Notes: generated by a model from the sequence alone, not told the origin. 64,000 nucleotides of DNA from Planctellipticum variicoloris (GCF_030622045.1 NZ_CP130886.1:1873557-1937556), one strand, 5' to 3'; numbered from the stretch's first letter, positions 1-9,365 are shown. Program-made: numbers and translations.

Positions 1-327
1 GGCGTCGATCTGAAGACCGGCGAACGACTCTGGGAATCCTTTGCCCCCACGACCGGCGAACGCCGCGGCGGGCACGGAACGGCGTTTCTCGTCAAGAATG
101 GCGACCGGCACCTGATCTTCAGCGAAACCGGCGACCTGATCATGGCCCGACTCTCGAAGTCCGGCTACGACGAAATCAGCCGGGCGCACATCCTGGAACC
201 GACCGCCGAATGCTTCGGTCGCAACGTCGTCTGGAGCCACCCCGCCTTCGCCGACCGCTGCGTCTTCGCCCGGAACGACAAGGAGCTCGTCTGCGTTTCG
301 CTGGCGAAGAGCCCCGAAAAGCAGTAA
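1..327 (+). CDS. PQQ-binding-like beta-propeller protein, C-terminal part
   Basis: The reading frame is open from the first base of the window to a TAA at 325-327, so only about 108 C-terminal residues are visible and the start lies upstream. The visible part contains GVDLKTGERLWE, the blade-type motif (DxxTGxxLW) of PQQ-like/outer-membrane beta-propeller proteins. The following gene at 394 belongs to the same family and lies 66 bases downstream on the same strand, so the two are probably a tandem pair in one transcript. Such secreted propeller proteins are abundant in planctomycetes and their substrates are mostly unknown. I assign the family, not a reaction. Confidence 0.75.
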   Translation, partial: GVDLKTGERLWESFAPTTGERRGGHGTAFLVKNGDRHLIFSETGDLIMARLSKSGYDEISRAHILEPTAECFGRNVVWSHPAFADRCVFARNDKELVCVSLAKSPEKQ

Positions 328-393
328 ACCGGAGCCTCCTCGGGCGCTCTTGTCGGCCCGATGGTCCCTGTGTTGGTCTGAGCGGAGTGTCCG

Positions 394-1737
394 ATGGTTC
401 GCAGTCTGACGGTCCTGGCTTCGCTGTTCGTACTCTCGGCCGTCCAGGCCGAGGACTGGTCGCAGTTCCGGGGGCCCAACGGCGACGGCCGGGCCGACCA
501 GCGCCAGCCTCCCATCGCCTGGGGCGACGCCCAAAACATTGCCTGGAAGACCGCGCTCCCCGGTCGTGGCTGGTCGTCCCCCGTCACCGATGGCCAGCGG
601 ATCTGGGTCACCGCCGCCATCGAACATCCGCTGACGGAAGAGCAGAAGGAAGCGGCCCGCAAGGAAAAGCTGGCGGGCAATCCGCTCGCCAACCAGATGG
701 ATGTGGTTGGTTCTGTATCGCTCCACTGGCAGGAGATCGATGCGGCGACCGGCAGGCTGCTCCACGATCAGGAACTCTTTTCGGTCAACAACCCCGCAGC
801 CATCCACAGCCTCAACAGCTACGCGTCACCCACCCCCATCCTCGACCGCGGCCGGCTCTTCTGCCACTTCGGCACGATGGGTACCGCCGCCATCGACGTC
901 GAAACCGGCAAGGTCCTCTGGAAGACCCGGTTGCCGGAAGAACACAGTGTCGGTCCCGGCGGATCGCCGGTCGTCTGGGGCGATCTGCTGATCGTGCAGT
1001 GCGACGGCACCGAGTCTCAGTCGGTCGTCGGTCTGGATATCCGAACCGGCGAAGAAGTCTGGCGCACGAAGCGTCCCCCGATGGAAGGGGACAAGGGCGA
1101 TCTTCACAAAGCCTTCTGCACCCCCCTCCTGATTCGCGTGGGGGACCGCGACCAGCTCGTCGGACTCGGCGCCCAGTGGGTCGTCGCCTACGACCCGGCG
1201 ACCGGAGCCGAGATCTGGAAAGTCCGGCACGGCTCCGGATTCTCCAACGTCTCGCGCCCGGTCTACAGCGACGGAATCGTCTTTATCTGCACGGGTTACA
1301 TGAAGCCCGAACTGGTCGCCATTCGCGCCGACGGGCAGGGGGACGTCACCGAGTCGCACGTCCTCTGGCGGATGAAGCGACAGGTCCCCGCCATGCCCTC
1401 GCCGATCGTCGTCGACGACCTGGTCTATATCGTTTCCGACGCCGGCATCGCCACCTGCGTCGAAGCCGCCACCGGCAAGGAAGTCTGGCAGGAACGAATT
1501 GGCGGCAACTATTCCGCTTCGCCCCTGTTTGCTAACGGCCGGATCTACATCAGCAGCCGCGAAGGGGCCACGACCGTCTTCAAGACCGGGCGTGAGTTCG
1601 TCTCGGAAAGCGTCAATACGCTCGAAGGCCAGTTGATGGCCTCGCCGGCGCTGATTGGCAACGACCTGGTCCTCCGTTCGGCGACCCACCTCTACCGGAT
1701 CTCCGGCGGTCCGGAAGCGAAAGTTAGCGCTCGCTGA
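394..1737 (+). CDS. secreted PQQ-binding-like beta-propeller protein
   Basis: This is a 447-residue protein with an N-terminal signal peptide (hydrophobic core LTVLASLFVLSAVQA, cleavage probably after residue ~19). Mature WSQFRGPNGDGRA is the characteristic start of planctomycete PQQ-propeller proteins. Repeated blade motifs follow, e.g. DAATGRLLHD, DVETGKVLWK, DIRTGEEVWR, DPATGAEIWK and EAATGKEVWQ, giving about seven blades. No separate dehydrogenase domain is seen, so quinoprotein activity is unproven and a binding or scaffold role is equally possible. It follows the partial homologue ending at 327 and precedes a Gfo/Idh oxidoreductase by 44 bases. Family assignment is firm and the function is unknown. 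Confidence 0.85.
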   Translation: MVRSLTVLASLFVLSAVQAEDWSQFRGPNGDGRADQRQPPIAWGDAQNIAWKTALPGRGWSSPVTDGQRIWVTAAIEHPLTEEQKEAARKEKLAGNPLANQMDVVGSVSLHWQEIDAATGRLLHDQELFSVNNPAAIHSLNSYASPTPILDRGRLFCHFGTMGTAAIDVETGKVLWKTRLPEEHSVGPGGSPVVWGDLLIVQCDGTESQSVVGLDIRTGEEVWRTKRPPMEGDKGDLHKAFCTPLLIRVGDRDQLVGLGAQWVVAYDPATGAEIWKVRHGSGFSNVSRPVYSDGIVFICTGYMKPELVAIRADGQGDVTESHVLWRMKRQVPAMPSPIVVDDLVYIVSDAGIATCVEAATGKEVWQERIGGNYSASPLFANGRIYISSREGATTVFKTGREFVSESVNTLEGQLMASPALIGNDLVLRSATHLYRISGGPEAKVSAR

Positions 1738-1781
1738 AGGATTCGTTTCTGTTCCGGCCTCGATGAGGGAGCCCCGAGCGC

Positions 1782-2816
1782 ATGACGGATGTTCGAGTCG
1801 GCCTGATCGGCTACGGCGCCTGGGGGCGGCATCACGCCCGCGCGATTGCGGCGGTCCCCGGCGCCCGGCTGGTCGCCATCGCCGCCCGCTCGGACGAAAA
1901 CGCCGCCGCCGCCCACGCCGAACACCCTGCAGCGACCATCTATCGCTCGCCCGAAGACCTGCTGCAGCAGGCCCAGGTCGACCTGGTGGATGTCGTCCTT
2001 CCCTCGGATCTCCACTATCCCGTCGCAAAAGCCGTTCTGGAGTCCGGCCGCAGTCTGCTGCTCGAAAAGCCGATGACGCTCAGCATCGCGCACAGCCAGG
2101 AACTGATCGACCTGGCGGCTCGGAAAAAGCTCGTCCTCGCCGTCGGCCACGAATTGCGACTGTCCTCCCTCTGGGGCCGGGTGCGAACGCTCATCGACGA
2201 AGGCCGGATCGGCGATCCCCTCTACGCCCTCATCGAACTCTGGCGCAGGCCCTATCGGCTCGGTTCGGGGGGCTGGCGGTACGACATCCACCGCGTCGGT
2301 AGCTGGATCCTCGAAGAGCCGATTCACTTCTTCGACCTCGCCCGCTGGTATTTCGCCGGCGCCGGCGATCCTGAGTCCGTCTATGCCCGGGCGAACAGCA
2401 AGCAGCCCGACCACCCGGAACTGCACGACAACTTCTCGGCCATCGTGAACTTCCCCGGCGGGCGCTACGCCGTGATCTCCCAGACGCTCGCCGCCTGGGA
2501 ACATCACCAGACGGCCAAGATTACCGGCACGCGCGGCGCTCTGTGGGCCTCCTGGAGCGGGGCCATGGATCGCACTTTCGAGCCGACGTTTTCGCTCAAA
2601 GTGCAGACCGGCGAGACCATCGAACAGATCGCCATCGAGAAGCCCTCGGGCGAAGTTTACGAGCTGGTTGACCAGCTTGCTGCGGTGGTGAAGTCTGTCC
2701 GCGACGGCGCGCCGCCTCCCTGCTCGGGTTCGGACGGACTCTGGTCCGTCGCCATGTGCCTCAAGGCGGAAGAATCTCTCAAAACCGGCCAGCCTGTGGC
2801 CCTCGGCGGAAATTGA
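1782..2816 (+). CDS. Gfo/Idh/MocA-family NAD(P)-dependent oxidoreductase
   Basis: This 344-residue protein has an N-terminal Rossmann motif (VGLIGYGAWGRHHA, about residues 5-18) and the family signature EKPMT near residue 97, whose lysine contacts nicotinamide and substrate in this family. The C-terminal half is the alpha/beta GFO_IDH_MocA substrate domain. A GAGGGAG ribosome-binding site lies about 10 bases before the ATG. It is followed after 3 bases by an MFS transporter, which suggests a sugar, inositol or related polyol-acid catabolic operon running to the aldo/keto reductase. The exact substrate cannot be read from the sequence. Confidence 0.85.
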   Translation: MTDVRVGLIGYGAWGRHHARAIAAVPGARLVAIAARSDENAAAAHAEHPAATIYRSPEDLLQQAQVDLVDVVLPSDLHYPVAKAVLESGRSLLLEKPMTLSIAHSQELIDLAARKKLVLAVGHELRLSSLWGRVRTLIDEGRIGDPLYALIELWRRPYRLGSGGWRYDIHRVGSWILEEPIHFFDLARWYFAGAGDPESVYARANSKQPDHPELHDNFSAIVNFPGGRYAVISQTLAAWEHHQTAKITGTRGALWASWSGAMDRTFEPTFSLKVQTGETIEQIAIEKPSGEVYELVDQLAAVVKSVRDGAPPPCSGSDGLWSVAMCLKAEESLKTGQPVALGGN

Positions 2817-2819
2817 CGC

Positions 2820-4100
2820 GTGGCAGCACCGAGCGAGTCGAACGGCCCCTGGTATGCAGAAGTCACCGGCTACCAGTGGCTGGTCCTCGCCATCGCCTCC
2901 GCGGGCTGGGCCTTCGACGCCTTCGAAGGCCAGCTCTTTAACATCACCCGCAGCCAGCTCCTCGCCGACCTGCTCGGCGCGGGAGACCAGTCGCAGGCCG
3001 TCCGACTCTGGGGCGACCGATTCCTGGCGATCTTCCTGCTCGGGGGCACGCTGGGGGGCGTTGTCTTCGGTTCGCTCGCCGACCGTTTCGGCCGCAAGCC
3101 GATCATGTCCCTGACCATCCTCTTCTACTCCATCTTCTCCGGACTCACGTTCTTCGCCACTGACCTCTGGCACGTCGCCTTCCTCCGCTTCTTCGTGGCC
3201 CTCGGCGTCGGCGGCGAATGGGCCGTCGCGGCCGCCCTGGTCGCGGAAGTTTTTCCTCCCAAAGCCCGAGCCCATGCGTCGGGAATCTTTCACTCGACCA
3301 GCGTCCTGGGGACCTGGCTGGCCGCCCTGGCGGGAATTCTCGTCGGCACGCAGTGGCGCTACGCCTACGTGATCGGCGTCATCCCCGCCTTGCTCGTGCT
3401 GTGGGTTCGCACCAGCGTCCGCGAACCCGAACGCTGGCAGCGGACCGGCGTCGAGCAGCGTCCCCGCGGCAGCTTCCGCGAGCTGTTTGGCACGCCCCGC
3501 TGGAGAAACTCCGCCATCCTGGGTCTGCTGCTGGCCGCCGTCGGTCTCGGCACCTTCTGGGGCGTCATCGTCGCCGGCCAGGATCTCACCGCCGACCTGC
3601 TGATCCGCCTCGGCAAGTCGAAGGAAGAGGCCCAACAGTCCGCCAAGTTCGCCTACGGCATCGTCCAGGCGCTCGGCGGCGGTCTGGGGCTCCTTGCCTT
3701 CGGCCCCCTCGCCGAACGCCTGGGACGCCGCGGCGCCTTCGCCCTGATGCACATCGCTGCCTTCATCATCGTCCCGATCACCTGCTACGTCCCGCAGACC
3801 TATGCGCAGCAGCTCATGATTCTGCCGATCTTCGGCTTCTGCACCTTGAGCATTCACGCCGGCTACGCGATCTACTTCCCCGAGCTGTTCCCCGACCACT
3901 TACGGGCCACCGGAGCCGGCGTCTGCTTCAACGGCGGCCGCCTCGTCGCCGCGTCGATCCTGGTCCTCTCCGGCGAATTGAAAGCCCTCCCCGGTATGTC
4001 ATTGCAACTCGCCGTGTCGATTCTCGGCTGCCTGTTCCTGCTGGGACTGGTCGTGCTGCTGTTCCTTCCCGAAACCAAGGGCCGCCCGCTCCCCGAATGA
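2820..4100 (+). CDS. MFS transporter
   Basis: This 426-residue protein has about 12 hydrophobic segments. The MFS loop 2-3 motif GSLADRFGRKP lies near residues 83-93 and a second copy, GPLAERLGRRG, follows TM8. It starts with GTG three bases after the stop of the Gfo/Idh gene, consistent with translational coupling. The acidic residues in TM1 (WAFDAFEGQLF) and the overall pattern resemble the metabolite:proton symporters of the sugar or aromatic-acid branch. From context I infer that it imports the substrate of the neighbouring oxidoreductases. Specificity is not determinable. Confidence 0.85.
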   Translation: MAAPSESNGPWYAEVTGYQWLVLAIASAGWAFDAFEGQLFNITRSQLLADLLGAGDQSQAVRLWGDRFLAIFLLGGTLGGVVFGSLADRFGRKPIMSLTILFYSIFSGLTFFATDLWHVAFLRFFVALGVGGEWAVAAALVAEVFPPKARAHASGIFHSTSVLGTWLAALAGILVGTQWRYAYVIGVIPALLVLWVRTSVREPERWQRTGVEQRPRGSFRELFGTPRWRNSAILGLLLAAVGLGTFWGVIVAGQDLTADLLIRLGKSKEEAQQSAKFAYGIVQALGGGLGLLAFGPLAERLGRRGAFALMHIAAFIIVPITCYVPQTYAQQLMILPIFGFCTLSIHAGYAIYFPELFPDHLRATGAGVCFNGGRLVAASILVLSGELKALPGMSLQLAVSILGCLFLLGLVVLLFLPETKGRPLPE

Positions 4101-4142
4101 GCGGCCCGTCGTTCCAGATCCTGCCTGCAGAGCCCCGCCCGC

Positions 4143-4874
4143 GTGTCCTCGACCGAACTCCTTTACGTCGTCCTGATCCTGACCCTCGCCGGCTTCCTGC
4201 AGGGCGTCAGCGGGTTCGGCTTCGGCCTCACCGTCATGGGCCTCCTGCCGCTGGTCATCCCGGTTCAACAGACCCAGGCGGCGGTCACCGTGCTGAATGT
4301 CGCCGTCTGCGTGCTCAACGTCGCCGTCACGTTCCGGCATTTCCAGTGGCGCGGCGCCCTGAGCCTGATGCTCGGCGCCTGGGCCGGCGTTCCGCTGGGT
4401 TTCTGGTTCCTCACCTCGCTGCCGTCTGACGCCGTCAAACGCTGGCTAGGGGCCGCCCTGCTGGTGATGGTCGTATTTGATTTCTACCTCGTCCGCCATC
4501 GCGGCCTGCATTACCCGGACGGCTCCGCCTTCTGGATCGGTTTCGCCGGAGGCAACCTCGGCGGCGCGTTCAACATCGGCGGGCCGCCCCTGGTGGCGTA
4601 TATCTACGCCCGCGACTGGTCCAAGGAGCGGATCGTCGCCACTCTCAGCGTGATCTTCCTGACCACCGGCCTGATTCGCCTGTCGTTTCTCGCCGGAACA
4701 TCTCAGATCGACGCCGACGTCCGTACAATGGCCGTCTGGTCGGTCGCTCCGATGCTCGTCGGACTCCTCCTGGGGCACCGTCTCCTGACTCGCGTGTCCC
4801 AGCAGGTGTTGCGCAACAGCGTCTACGTGGTCCTGGGCATTCTCGGCATCGGCTATCTCGCGGGACTCTCCTGA
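4143..4874 (+). CDS. TauE/SafE-family membrane transporter
   Basis: This 243-residue protein is almost entirely hydrophobic, with seven to eight predicted membrane segments. The N-terminal GFLQGVSGFGFGL and the mid-protein GGNLGGAFNIGGPPLVAY are the duplicated TauE/SafE (DUF81) motifs. I place the start at GTG 4143, 42 bases after the MFS stop. Members export sulfite, sulfoacetate or other organic anions, but many have no known substrate. This copy lies in a catabolic-looking operon and is much further from the sulfur cluster than the other two TauE genes of the window at 53672 and 58658. Confidence 0.82.
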   Translation: MSSTELLYVVLILTLAGFLQGVSGFGFGLTVMGLLPLVIPVQQTQAAVTVLNVAVCVLNVAVTFRHFQWRGALSLMLGAWAGVPLGFWFLTSLPSDAVKRWLGAALLVMVVFDFYLVRHRGLHYPDGSAFWIGFAGGNLGGAFNIGGPPLVAYIYARDWSKERIVATLSVIFLTTGLIRLSFLAGTSQIDADVRTMAVWSVAPMLVGLLLGHRLLTRVSQQVLRNSVYVVLGILGIGYLAGLS

Positions 4875-4888
4875 CCGCCCCTTCTGAA

Positions 4889-5878
4889 ATGGGACTGATC
4901 GTCATGGATCGCGAGCTCGTTCTCAACACCGGCGACCGGCTGCCTCTCGTCGGGCTTGGCCTCTGGAAAATGCCCGAGGAAAAAGTCCCGGACCTCGTCT
5001 GCGAGGCCATCCGGGCCGGCTATCGCCATCTCGATTCGGCTTGCGACTACGGCAACGAAGCCGCCGTCGGTCGCGGCATTCGCCAGGCGCTGGAGGCCGG
5101 CCTCTGCCGCCGCGAAGACCTCTGGGTCACGTCCAAGCTCTGGAACACCTACCACCGCCGCGAGCACGTCCGCCCCGCGCTGGAGCGGACGTTGAGTGAT
5201 CTGGGGCTCGATTCGCTGGATCTCTACCTGATTCACTTCCCGATCGCGCTGGAGTTCGTCCCGTTCGAACACCGCTACCCGCCGGGCTGGCTCTTCGATC
5301 CCGAGGCGGCCGAGCCGAAAATGCAGCCCGTCCGGGTTCCCTTCCGCGAAACCTGGGCCGCGATGGAAGACCTCGTCGACGCCGGCCTGGTCCGCAACAT
5401 CGGCGTCTGCAACTGCACCCTGCTTCGCGAGCTCCTTGCCGAGTGTCGCATCCCGCCGTCGGTCCTGCAGATCGAGCTTCACCCGTTCCTGACGCAGGAG
5501 AAGCTCCTCCGCTTCTGCCGCGAAGCAGGAATCGCCGTCACCGGTTTTTCGCCCCTGGGGGCGCTCTCCTATCTCGCGCTGGGCATGGCGGAGCCGAGCG
5601 AGTCTCTGCTCAATCAGCCGGTCGTCACCGCTGCCGCGATTCGGCACGGCAGAACCCCCGCGCAGATCGTGCTCCGCTGGGGAATCGAACGGGGGACCGC
5701 CATCGTCCCGATGACCTCCCGCGCCGAACGTCTCGCCGAGAACCTGAATCTGTTTGACTTCGCGCTGACCCCGGAAGAACATCGGGACATCAGCGCCCTC
5801 GACCGCCATCGGCGTTTCAACGACCCCGGCGTCTTCTGCGAGCAGGCCTTCAATACGTTCTTCCCGATCTACGAATAA
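4889..5878 (+). CDS. aldo/keto reductase, xylose-reductase-like
   Basis: This 329-residue member of the AKR superfamily has a (beta/alpha)8 barrel. The catalytic tetrad is visible as Asp and Tyr in HLDSACDYGNE, Lys in WVTSKLWN and His in YLIHFPIA. The insertion EFVPFEHRYPPGW strongly recalls the AKR2 xylose reductases. NADPH contact motifs near the C-terminus (IVPMTSRAERLAENL) are present, with the usual Lys-Ser replaced by Thr-Ser. It reduces an aldose or aldehyde to an alcohol, with substrate unknown. The ATG at 4904 (MDREL) is an alternative start and neither start has a clear ribosome-binding site. It is the fourth gene of the + strand run. Confidence 0.85.
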   Translation: MGLIVMDRELVLNTGDRLPLVGLGLWKMPEEKVPDLVCEAIRAGYRHLDSACDYGNEAAVGRGIRQALEAGLCRREDLWVTSKLWNTYHRREHVRPALERTLSDLGLDSLDLYLIHFPIALEFVPFEHRYPPGWLFDPEAAEPKMQPVRVPFRETWAAMEDLVDAGLVRNIGVCNCTLLRELLAECRIPPSVLQIELHPFLTQEKLLRFCREAGIAVTGFSPLGALSYLALGMAEPSESLLNQPVVTAAAIRHGRTPAQIVLRWGIERGTAIVPMTSRAERLAENLNLFDFALTPEEHRDISALDRHRRFNDPGVFCEQAFNTFFPIYE

Positions 5879-5910
5879 ACACGACTTCCCGTCGCTCCAA
5901 GGAATTCGCC

Positions 5911-6903
5911 ATGACGGACGCCCCCCAGGTCTCGCTGATTTCCGTCCCCGGGCAGCAACCTGCCGACGGCCACGTCTTTCCCCTCGTTCTCGCCTGCGAA
6001 CCCGGTTCCGCCACGCTCGACGCCACCTGCACCTGGCTCGCCTCCCGCGCAGCCGATCTCTGCCAGCAGGCCTCGGCTCACGGGGCGATCCTGTTTCGCG
6101 GCTTCCCGGTCGCCATCCCCGAAGACCTGGACCGCTTCATCGCCGCGTTCGGGCTCAAGAACTTTCCGTACGAGCAGTCCCTGTCGAACGCCGTCCGCGT
6201 CGTCAAAACTCCGCGCGTCTTCACCGCTAACGAAGCGCCGCCGAACGTCACGATCTTTCTGCATCACGAAATGGCCCAGACGCCGATCTATCCCAGTCGC
6301 CTGTTCTTCTTCTGCGAGCAGCCCGCCGAGACTGGCGGCGCCACGCCGATCTGCCGCTCCGACATCCTCTACGCCAAGCTGAAAGCCGAATGCCCGCAAT
6401 TCGCCGCCGACTGCGAATCCCGTGGACTCCGCTACACCAACGTCATGCCCGCCGCAAACGACGCCGCCTCGGGCATGGGACGGAGCTGGCAAAGCACGTT
6501 CCAGGCCGAAACCCGCGAAGCCGCCGAAGCCCGGCTGAAATCTCTTGGCTACTCGTGGGAATGGCTCCCGGACGGCTGCCTGCGCGCTACAACCCCCGTC
6601 CTTCCCGCCGTCCGTCAGCTCCTCGACGGTCGGCAAGTCTTCTTCAACCAGCTCATCGCCGCCTTCCAGGGCTGGAAGGACGACCGCAACGATCCGTCGA
6701 AGTCCATCACCTTCGGCGACGGCACGACCCTCGATCGCGACGCCGTCAACGTTGCCTCAAGGCTGGGGGAAGAACTGAGCTTCAACATCCCCTGGCAGAA
6801 AGGGGACGTCGCCCTGGTCGACAATTACGTCGCCATGCACGGCCGGCGGACATTTACCGGCACGCGCAAGGTCCTGGCGTCGCTGATCGCCGTCGATGAG
6901 TAG
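5911..6903 (+). CDS. TauD/TfdA-family Fe(II)/2-oxoglutarate dioxygenase
   Basis: This 330-residue protein of the clavaminate-synthase-like/TauD fold carries the facial triad: HxE in FLHHEMAQ (about residue 114) and the distal His in DNYVAMHGRR, followed by the 2-oxoglutarate-binding Arg in FTGTRKVL. Family members hydroxylate taurine, phenoxyacetates, gamma-butyrobetaine and many other small molecules using O2 and 2-oxoglutarate. HxE in place of HxD is normal in a subset of the family. It ends the operon-like series and is convergent with the gene ending at 6981. Substrate unknown. Confidence 0.82.
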   Translation: MTDAPQVSLISVPGQQPADGHVFPLVLACEPGSATLDATCTWLASRAADLCQQASAHGAILFRGFPVAIPEDLDRFIAAFGLKNFPYEQSLSNAVRVVKTPRVFTANEAPPNVTIFLHHEMAQTPIYPSRLFFFCEQPAETGGATPICRSDILYAKLKAECPQFAADCESRGLRYTNVMPAANDAASGMGRSWQSTFQAETREAAEARLKSLGYSWEWLPDGCLRATTPVLPAVRQLLDGRQVFFNQLIAAFQGWKDDRNDPSKSITFGDGTTLDRDAVNVASRLGEELSFNIPWQKGDVALVDNYVAMHGRRTFTGTRKVLASLIAVDE

Positions 6904-6980
6904 CATCTGCGACGCGGTGTGTTCGCAGCACAGAATTCCACGGCGTGCAGAGTCCCAATGAGCTTCCTTGATCGGAAGAC

Positions 6981-8171
6981 TCAGGCATGCGACTGGAGTC
7001 GCGCGTCGGTTCGGCGGACCGGCTGGGGCGCTGCGTCGACATCGGGCAGTCGGAGGTCCTCGGTTCCAGTGCAGACCATCCTCGGTGTCTCTCGATGGGG
7101 CTCGATGCAGCCGCCGTCAAAGACATCCGGCGGATCCTGCACGCGAACCATCTCCTCTAGAATCCGCCGTGTGTCTTGCGGATCGTCGAGTGACTCCTGC
7201 ACGCGCCGTTCGACAATCGCCTCGTCGATCTGCAGATCGCCGTCCGCATCGCGAACGACGCCGTTTCGCCAGTGGTAGATCGTCAGGCACTTCGTGGCCA
7301 GCGTGTATGTCAATCCCGGACGCCAGAAGTCGGCGAACTCGCCGGCCCCCAGATAGAACGTAAAACTCCCCTCGTAGCCGGTGACGTCTGCCGAGATCCG
7401 ATCCGGGTTGCGGAACCAGGTCCGATCGCCGGGAACGAAATATCGCGGCGGCAGCGGTTGCGCGAAGGAACCGTGTTTGCGAAGGCAGGCCCGCTCGAAG
7501 GCCGCCGCCTTCAAGGCGCGAGTCTCCACCTGGCAGCTCAATCGCTCGTAGAGTGCGGGATTGCGGTCGATGATCTCCTGGGCAATTCCCAGCAGAGCGA
7601 CATATTCGGTCGCTCGCCAGCAGGAGAATGAGTACAGCCGACCCGATGCCTCGGGCTGAGTCGCCTGAATCAGCCCGTCCACAAGGGATCGTCCGGGGCG
7701 CAAGATAAACCCGCGGTCCTCGTCGTAGCGCCAGTATTCTTCCGGGCGCTCCGCTTCGTGGGTTCGGAATTCCAGCCGGGTCTTCCGGGCGGCCTCAGCA
7801 ATGCTTTTTCGAATGCGGACCGCCGACTCGAATTCCTCGCCGCTGGGAAACTCGAACGGGATCGGGCTGCCGAGCATGGCAACCAGAATCTCCTGCTCCA
7901 GATCCGCCGGATTGTGTCGACTGGCCAGGCCCAGTCTCTGCGCCAACTCCAACGTGTCGCACTTTGGAAGCCATGCCTCCGTGTAATCGGGTCGCAATTG
8001 GAATTGCACAGCGGGAGTTTGGCCGGGGAGGAGCGTTGCAACCACGGCCGCCGCCGGAATTCCGAGCGCCGAGAACCAGTTCAGACACGACTGCCTGGAC
8101 GCGTCGATAGCTCGCAAACTGTCGCTGTAAACACGAATTCCGCAGCCGAACGGGCTCAGTGGTTGACCCAT
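6981..8171 (-). CDS. candidate Tgl-like protein-glutamine gamma-glutamyltransferase
   Basis: This 396-residue protein lacks a signal peptide. Residues about 95-310 appear to align by eye with the Bacillus spore-coat transglutaminase Tgl. The matched features are an AA-rich helix followed by YWRYDEDRGFILRPG, then GRLYSFSCWRATEYVALLG (Tgl has LxxFECATAIVIIYYLAL, with catalytic Cys116 equivalent to Cys184 here), then FVPGDRTWFRNPD (Tgl FLGDCLYFKNPE), then an E-G pair at 267-268. Tgl Glu115 is Ser here, and the His200 segment (FAHG) reads FWRPG, so activity may be altered or use another His (His300 is close). The C-terminal ~85 residues match nothing I know. The start is uncertain because no clear ribosome-binding site is seen. 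The gene is monocistronic and convergent to TauD. Confidence 0.5.
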   Translation of the reverse strand: MGQPLSPFGCGIRVYSDSLRAIDASRQSCLNWFSALGIPAAAVVATLLPGQTPAVQFQLRPDYTEAWLPKCDTLELAQRLGLASRHNPADLEQEILVAMLGSPIPFEFPSGEEFESAVRIRKSIAEAARKTRLEFRTHEAERPEEYWRYDEDRGFILRPGRSLVDGLIQATQPEASGRLYSFSCWRATEYVALLGIAQEIIDRNPALYERLSCQVETRALKAAAFERACLRKHGSFAQPLPPRYFVPGDRTWFRNPDRISADVTGYEGSFTFYLGAGEFADFWRPGLTYTLATKCLTIYHWRNGVVRDADGDLQIDEAIVERRVQESLDDPQDTRRILEEMVRVQDPPDVFDGGCIEPHRETPRMVCTGTEDLRLPDVDAAPQPVRRTDARLQSHA

Positions 8172-8402
8172 GACAGGCGATCCATCCCAGGTGTCGTCGC
8201 TTCAGAAGACAGCAGTGTATGCTTATATGTTGTGGCGACGGACTTTCGCAATGGTATCGCAGGGTCGGTAGATAACGATCTTGGAAGGAAGCCGCTCTGC
8301 CCTCGCGAGGGGGGAACACGGGACAGAAACGGTACTTCTACGTACCAGATGCCGATGTGTTCCTCAGGAGCGGCAGATCGCTTGGGGACGGAACCCGTGC
8401 CG

Positions 8403-9365
8403 TCACCGAGACTTCGCAGCCTCCGCCCCGATCTTCGCCGACAGCTCCGCCGCCTGCGCTTCCGCCTCCGGAATCGGCAGCCCCTTGGCCACCCCCGGCC
8501 GCTTGTGCCCGGCGGCCCCCACGTACGCATCCCGCAACACGCTCATTCGTTGCCGCACCAGCGGCAGCAGCGACTCGGGCGCCCCGCGCACCTTGAGCAT
8601 CTCTTCCGGCGAGCCGACCCCAGCGGACGATTCGTCGCCGCACCACTCAATCAGCCGACTGGCGACAAACCAGTGCCCCGCCTCGTTGGGATGCACGCCG
8701 TCCGGCTGAAACGTGAAGTCTGCCTGATCCGCCCGTCGACGGCCGACTTCTGCAGTCATCGGTCCGTGCAGATCAATCACCGTCCAGCCAGACTTCCGCT
8801 GACCCAGCAGCCAGTCCGAATACCGGTCCAGCACGGCGTTGTACGGAAAACCCTTGGGAGCACGCTGGTCGTCATAAAACGGCGGCGTAATCACCACGAA
8901 CTTCGCCCCACGCTGCTCGATAGCCCCCTTGAGGTCGCGATACCCCTGCTGATAACGCGCAAACCGGCTCTCATCGAACGGCTCATAAATGCCGCAGTTG
9001 ATCCCGTAGCACGCGAAAACCAGATCCGGCTTCGCAATCTCCAGCACCCGCGTCAGCCGCTCCGCCAGATCCGGCCGCGGAAACTTCCCCCCGGCATGCC
9101 CCTCCTCGCTGAGTCCGGAAACCGTCTCGCTCGGCAGACCGCAATTGATCACAACCGGCGGCGCCGGCAGCCCCTGCGTCGCCAGCCACGCATCGAAAAA
9201 CGCCACGTACTGCCCGGCGGCCGTAATACTGTCCCCGAGGAACAGAATTCGTCGCGAACCGGTCACCAGTTCCCGCGGACCCGGTTCCGCCGCTGGCGCC
9301 GCGACGGCGGTCGTCAGCACGGCCAGCACCGCCGTCAGGCGGAAGGAAACGCTGAAAATCGCCAT
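8403..9365 (-). CDS. secreted SGNH/GDSL-family hydrolase
   Basis: This 320-residue protein starts with a signal peptide (core LTAVLAVLTTAVAAPAA). Block I, FLGDSITAAGQ, carries the nucleophile Ser; block III is YGINCG with its Asn; block V is DGVHPNEAGH with the Asp-His pair. These are the catalytic residues of SGNH hydrolases. The family includes carbohydrate esterases, lipases and rhamnogalacturonan acetylesterases, and the planctomycete versions are usually assigned to acetyl-ester removal from polysaccharides. It lies 231 bases upstream (in transcription sense) of the Tgl-like gene. Confidence 0.85.
   Translation of the reverse strand: MAIFSVSFRLTAVLAVLTTAVAAPAAEPGPRELVTGSRRILFLGDSITAAGQYVAFFDAWLATQGLPAPPVVINCGLPSETVSGLSEEGHAGGKFPRPDLAERLTRVLEIAKPDLVFACYGINCGIYEPFDESRFARYQQGYRDLKGAIEQRGAKFVVITPPFYDDQRAPKGFPYNAVLDRYSDWLLGQRKSGWTVIDLHGPMTAEVGRRRADQADFTFQPDGVHPNEAGHWFVASRLIEWCGDESSAGVGSPEEMLKVRGAPESLLPLVRQRMSVLRDAYVGAAGHKRPGVAKGLPIPEAEAQAAELSAKIGAEAAKSR

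Noticed and set aside
1692-3899. A 735-codon open frame on the minus strand opposite the Gfo/Idh and MFS genes
   Set aside because: It is antisense to clear family genes with good motifs, its translation is Gly/Asp/Glu/Arg-rich without any domain, and GC-rich DNA gives such long shadows.
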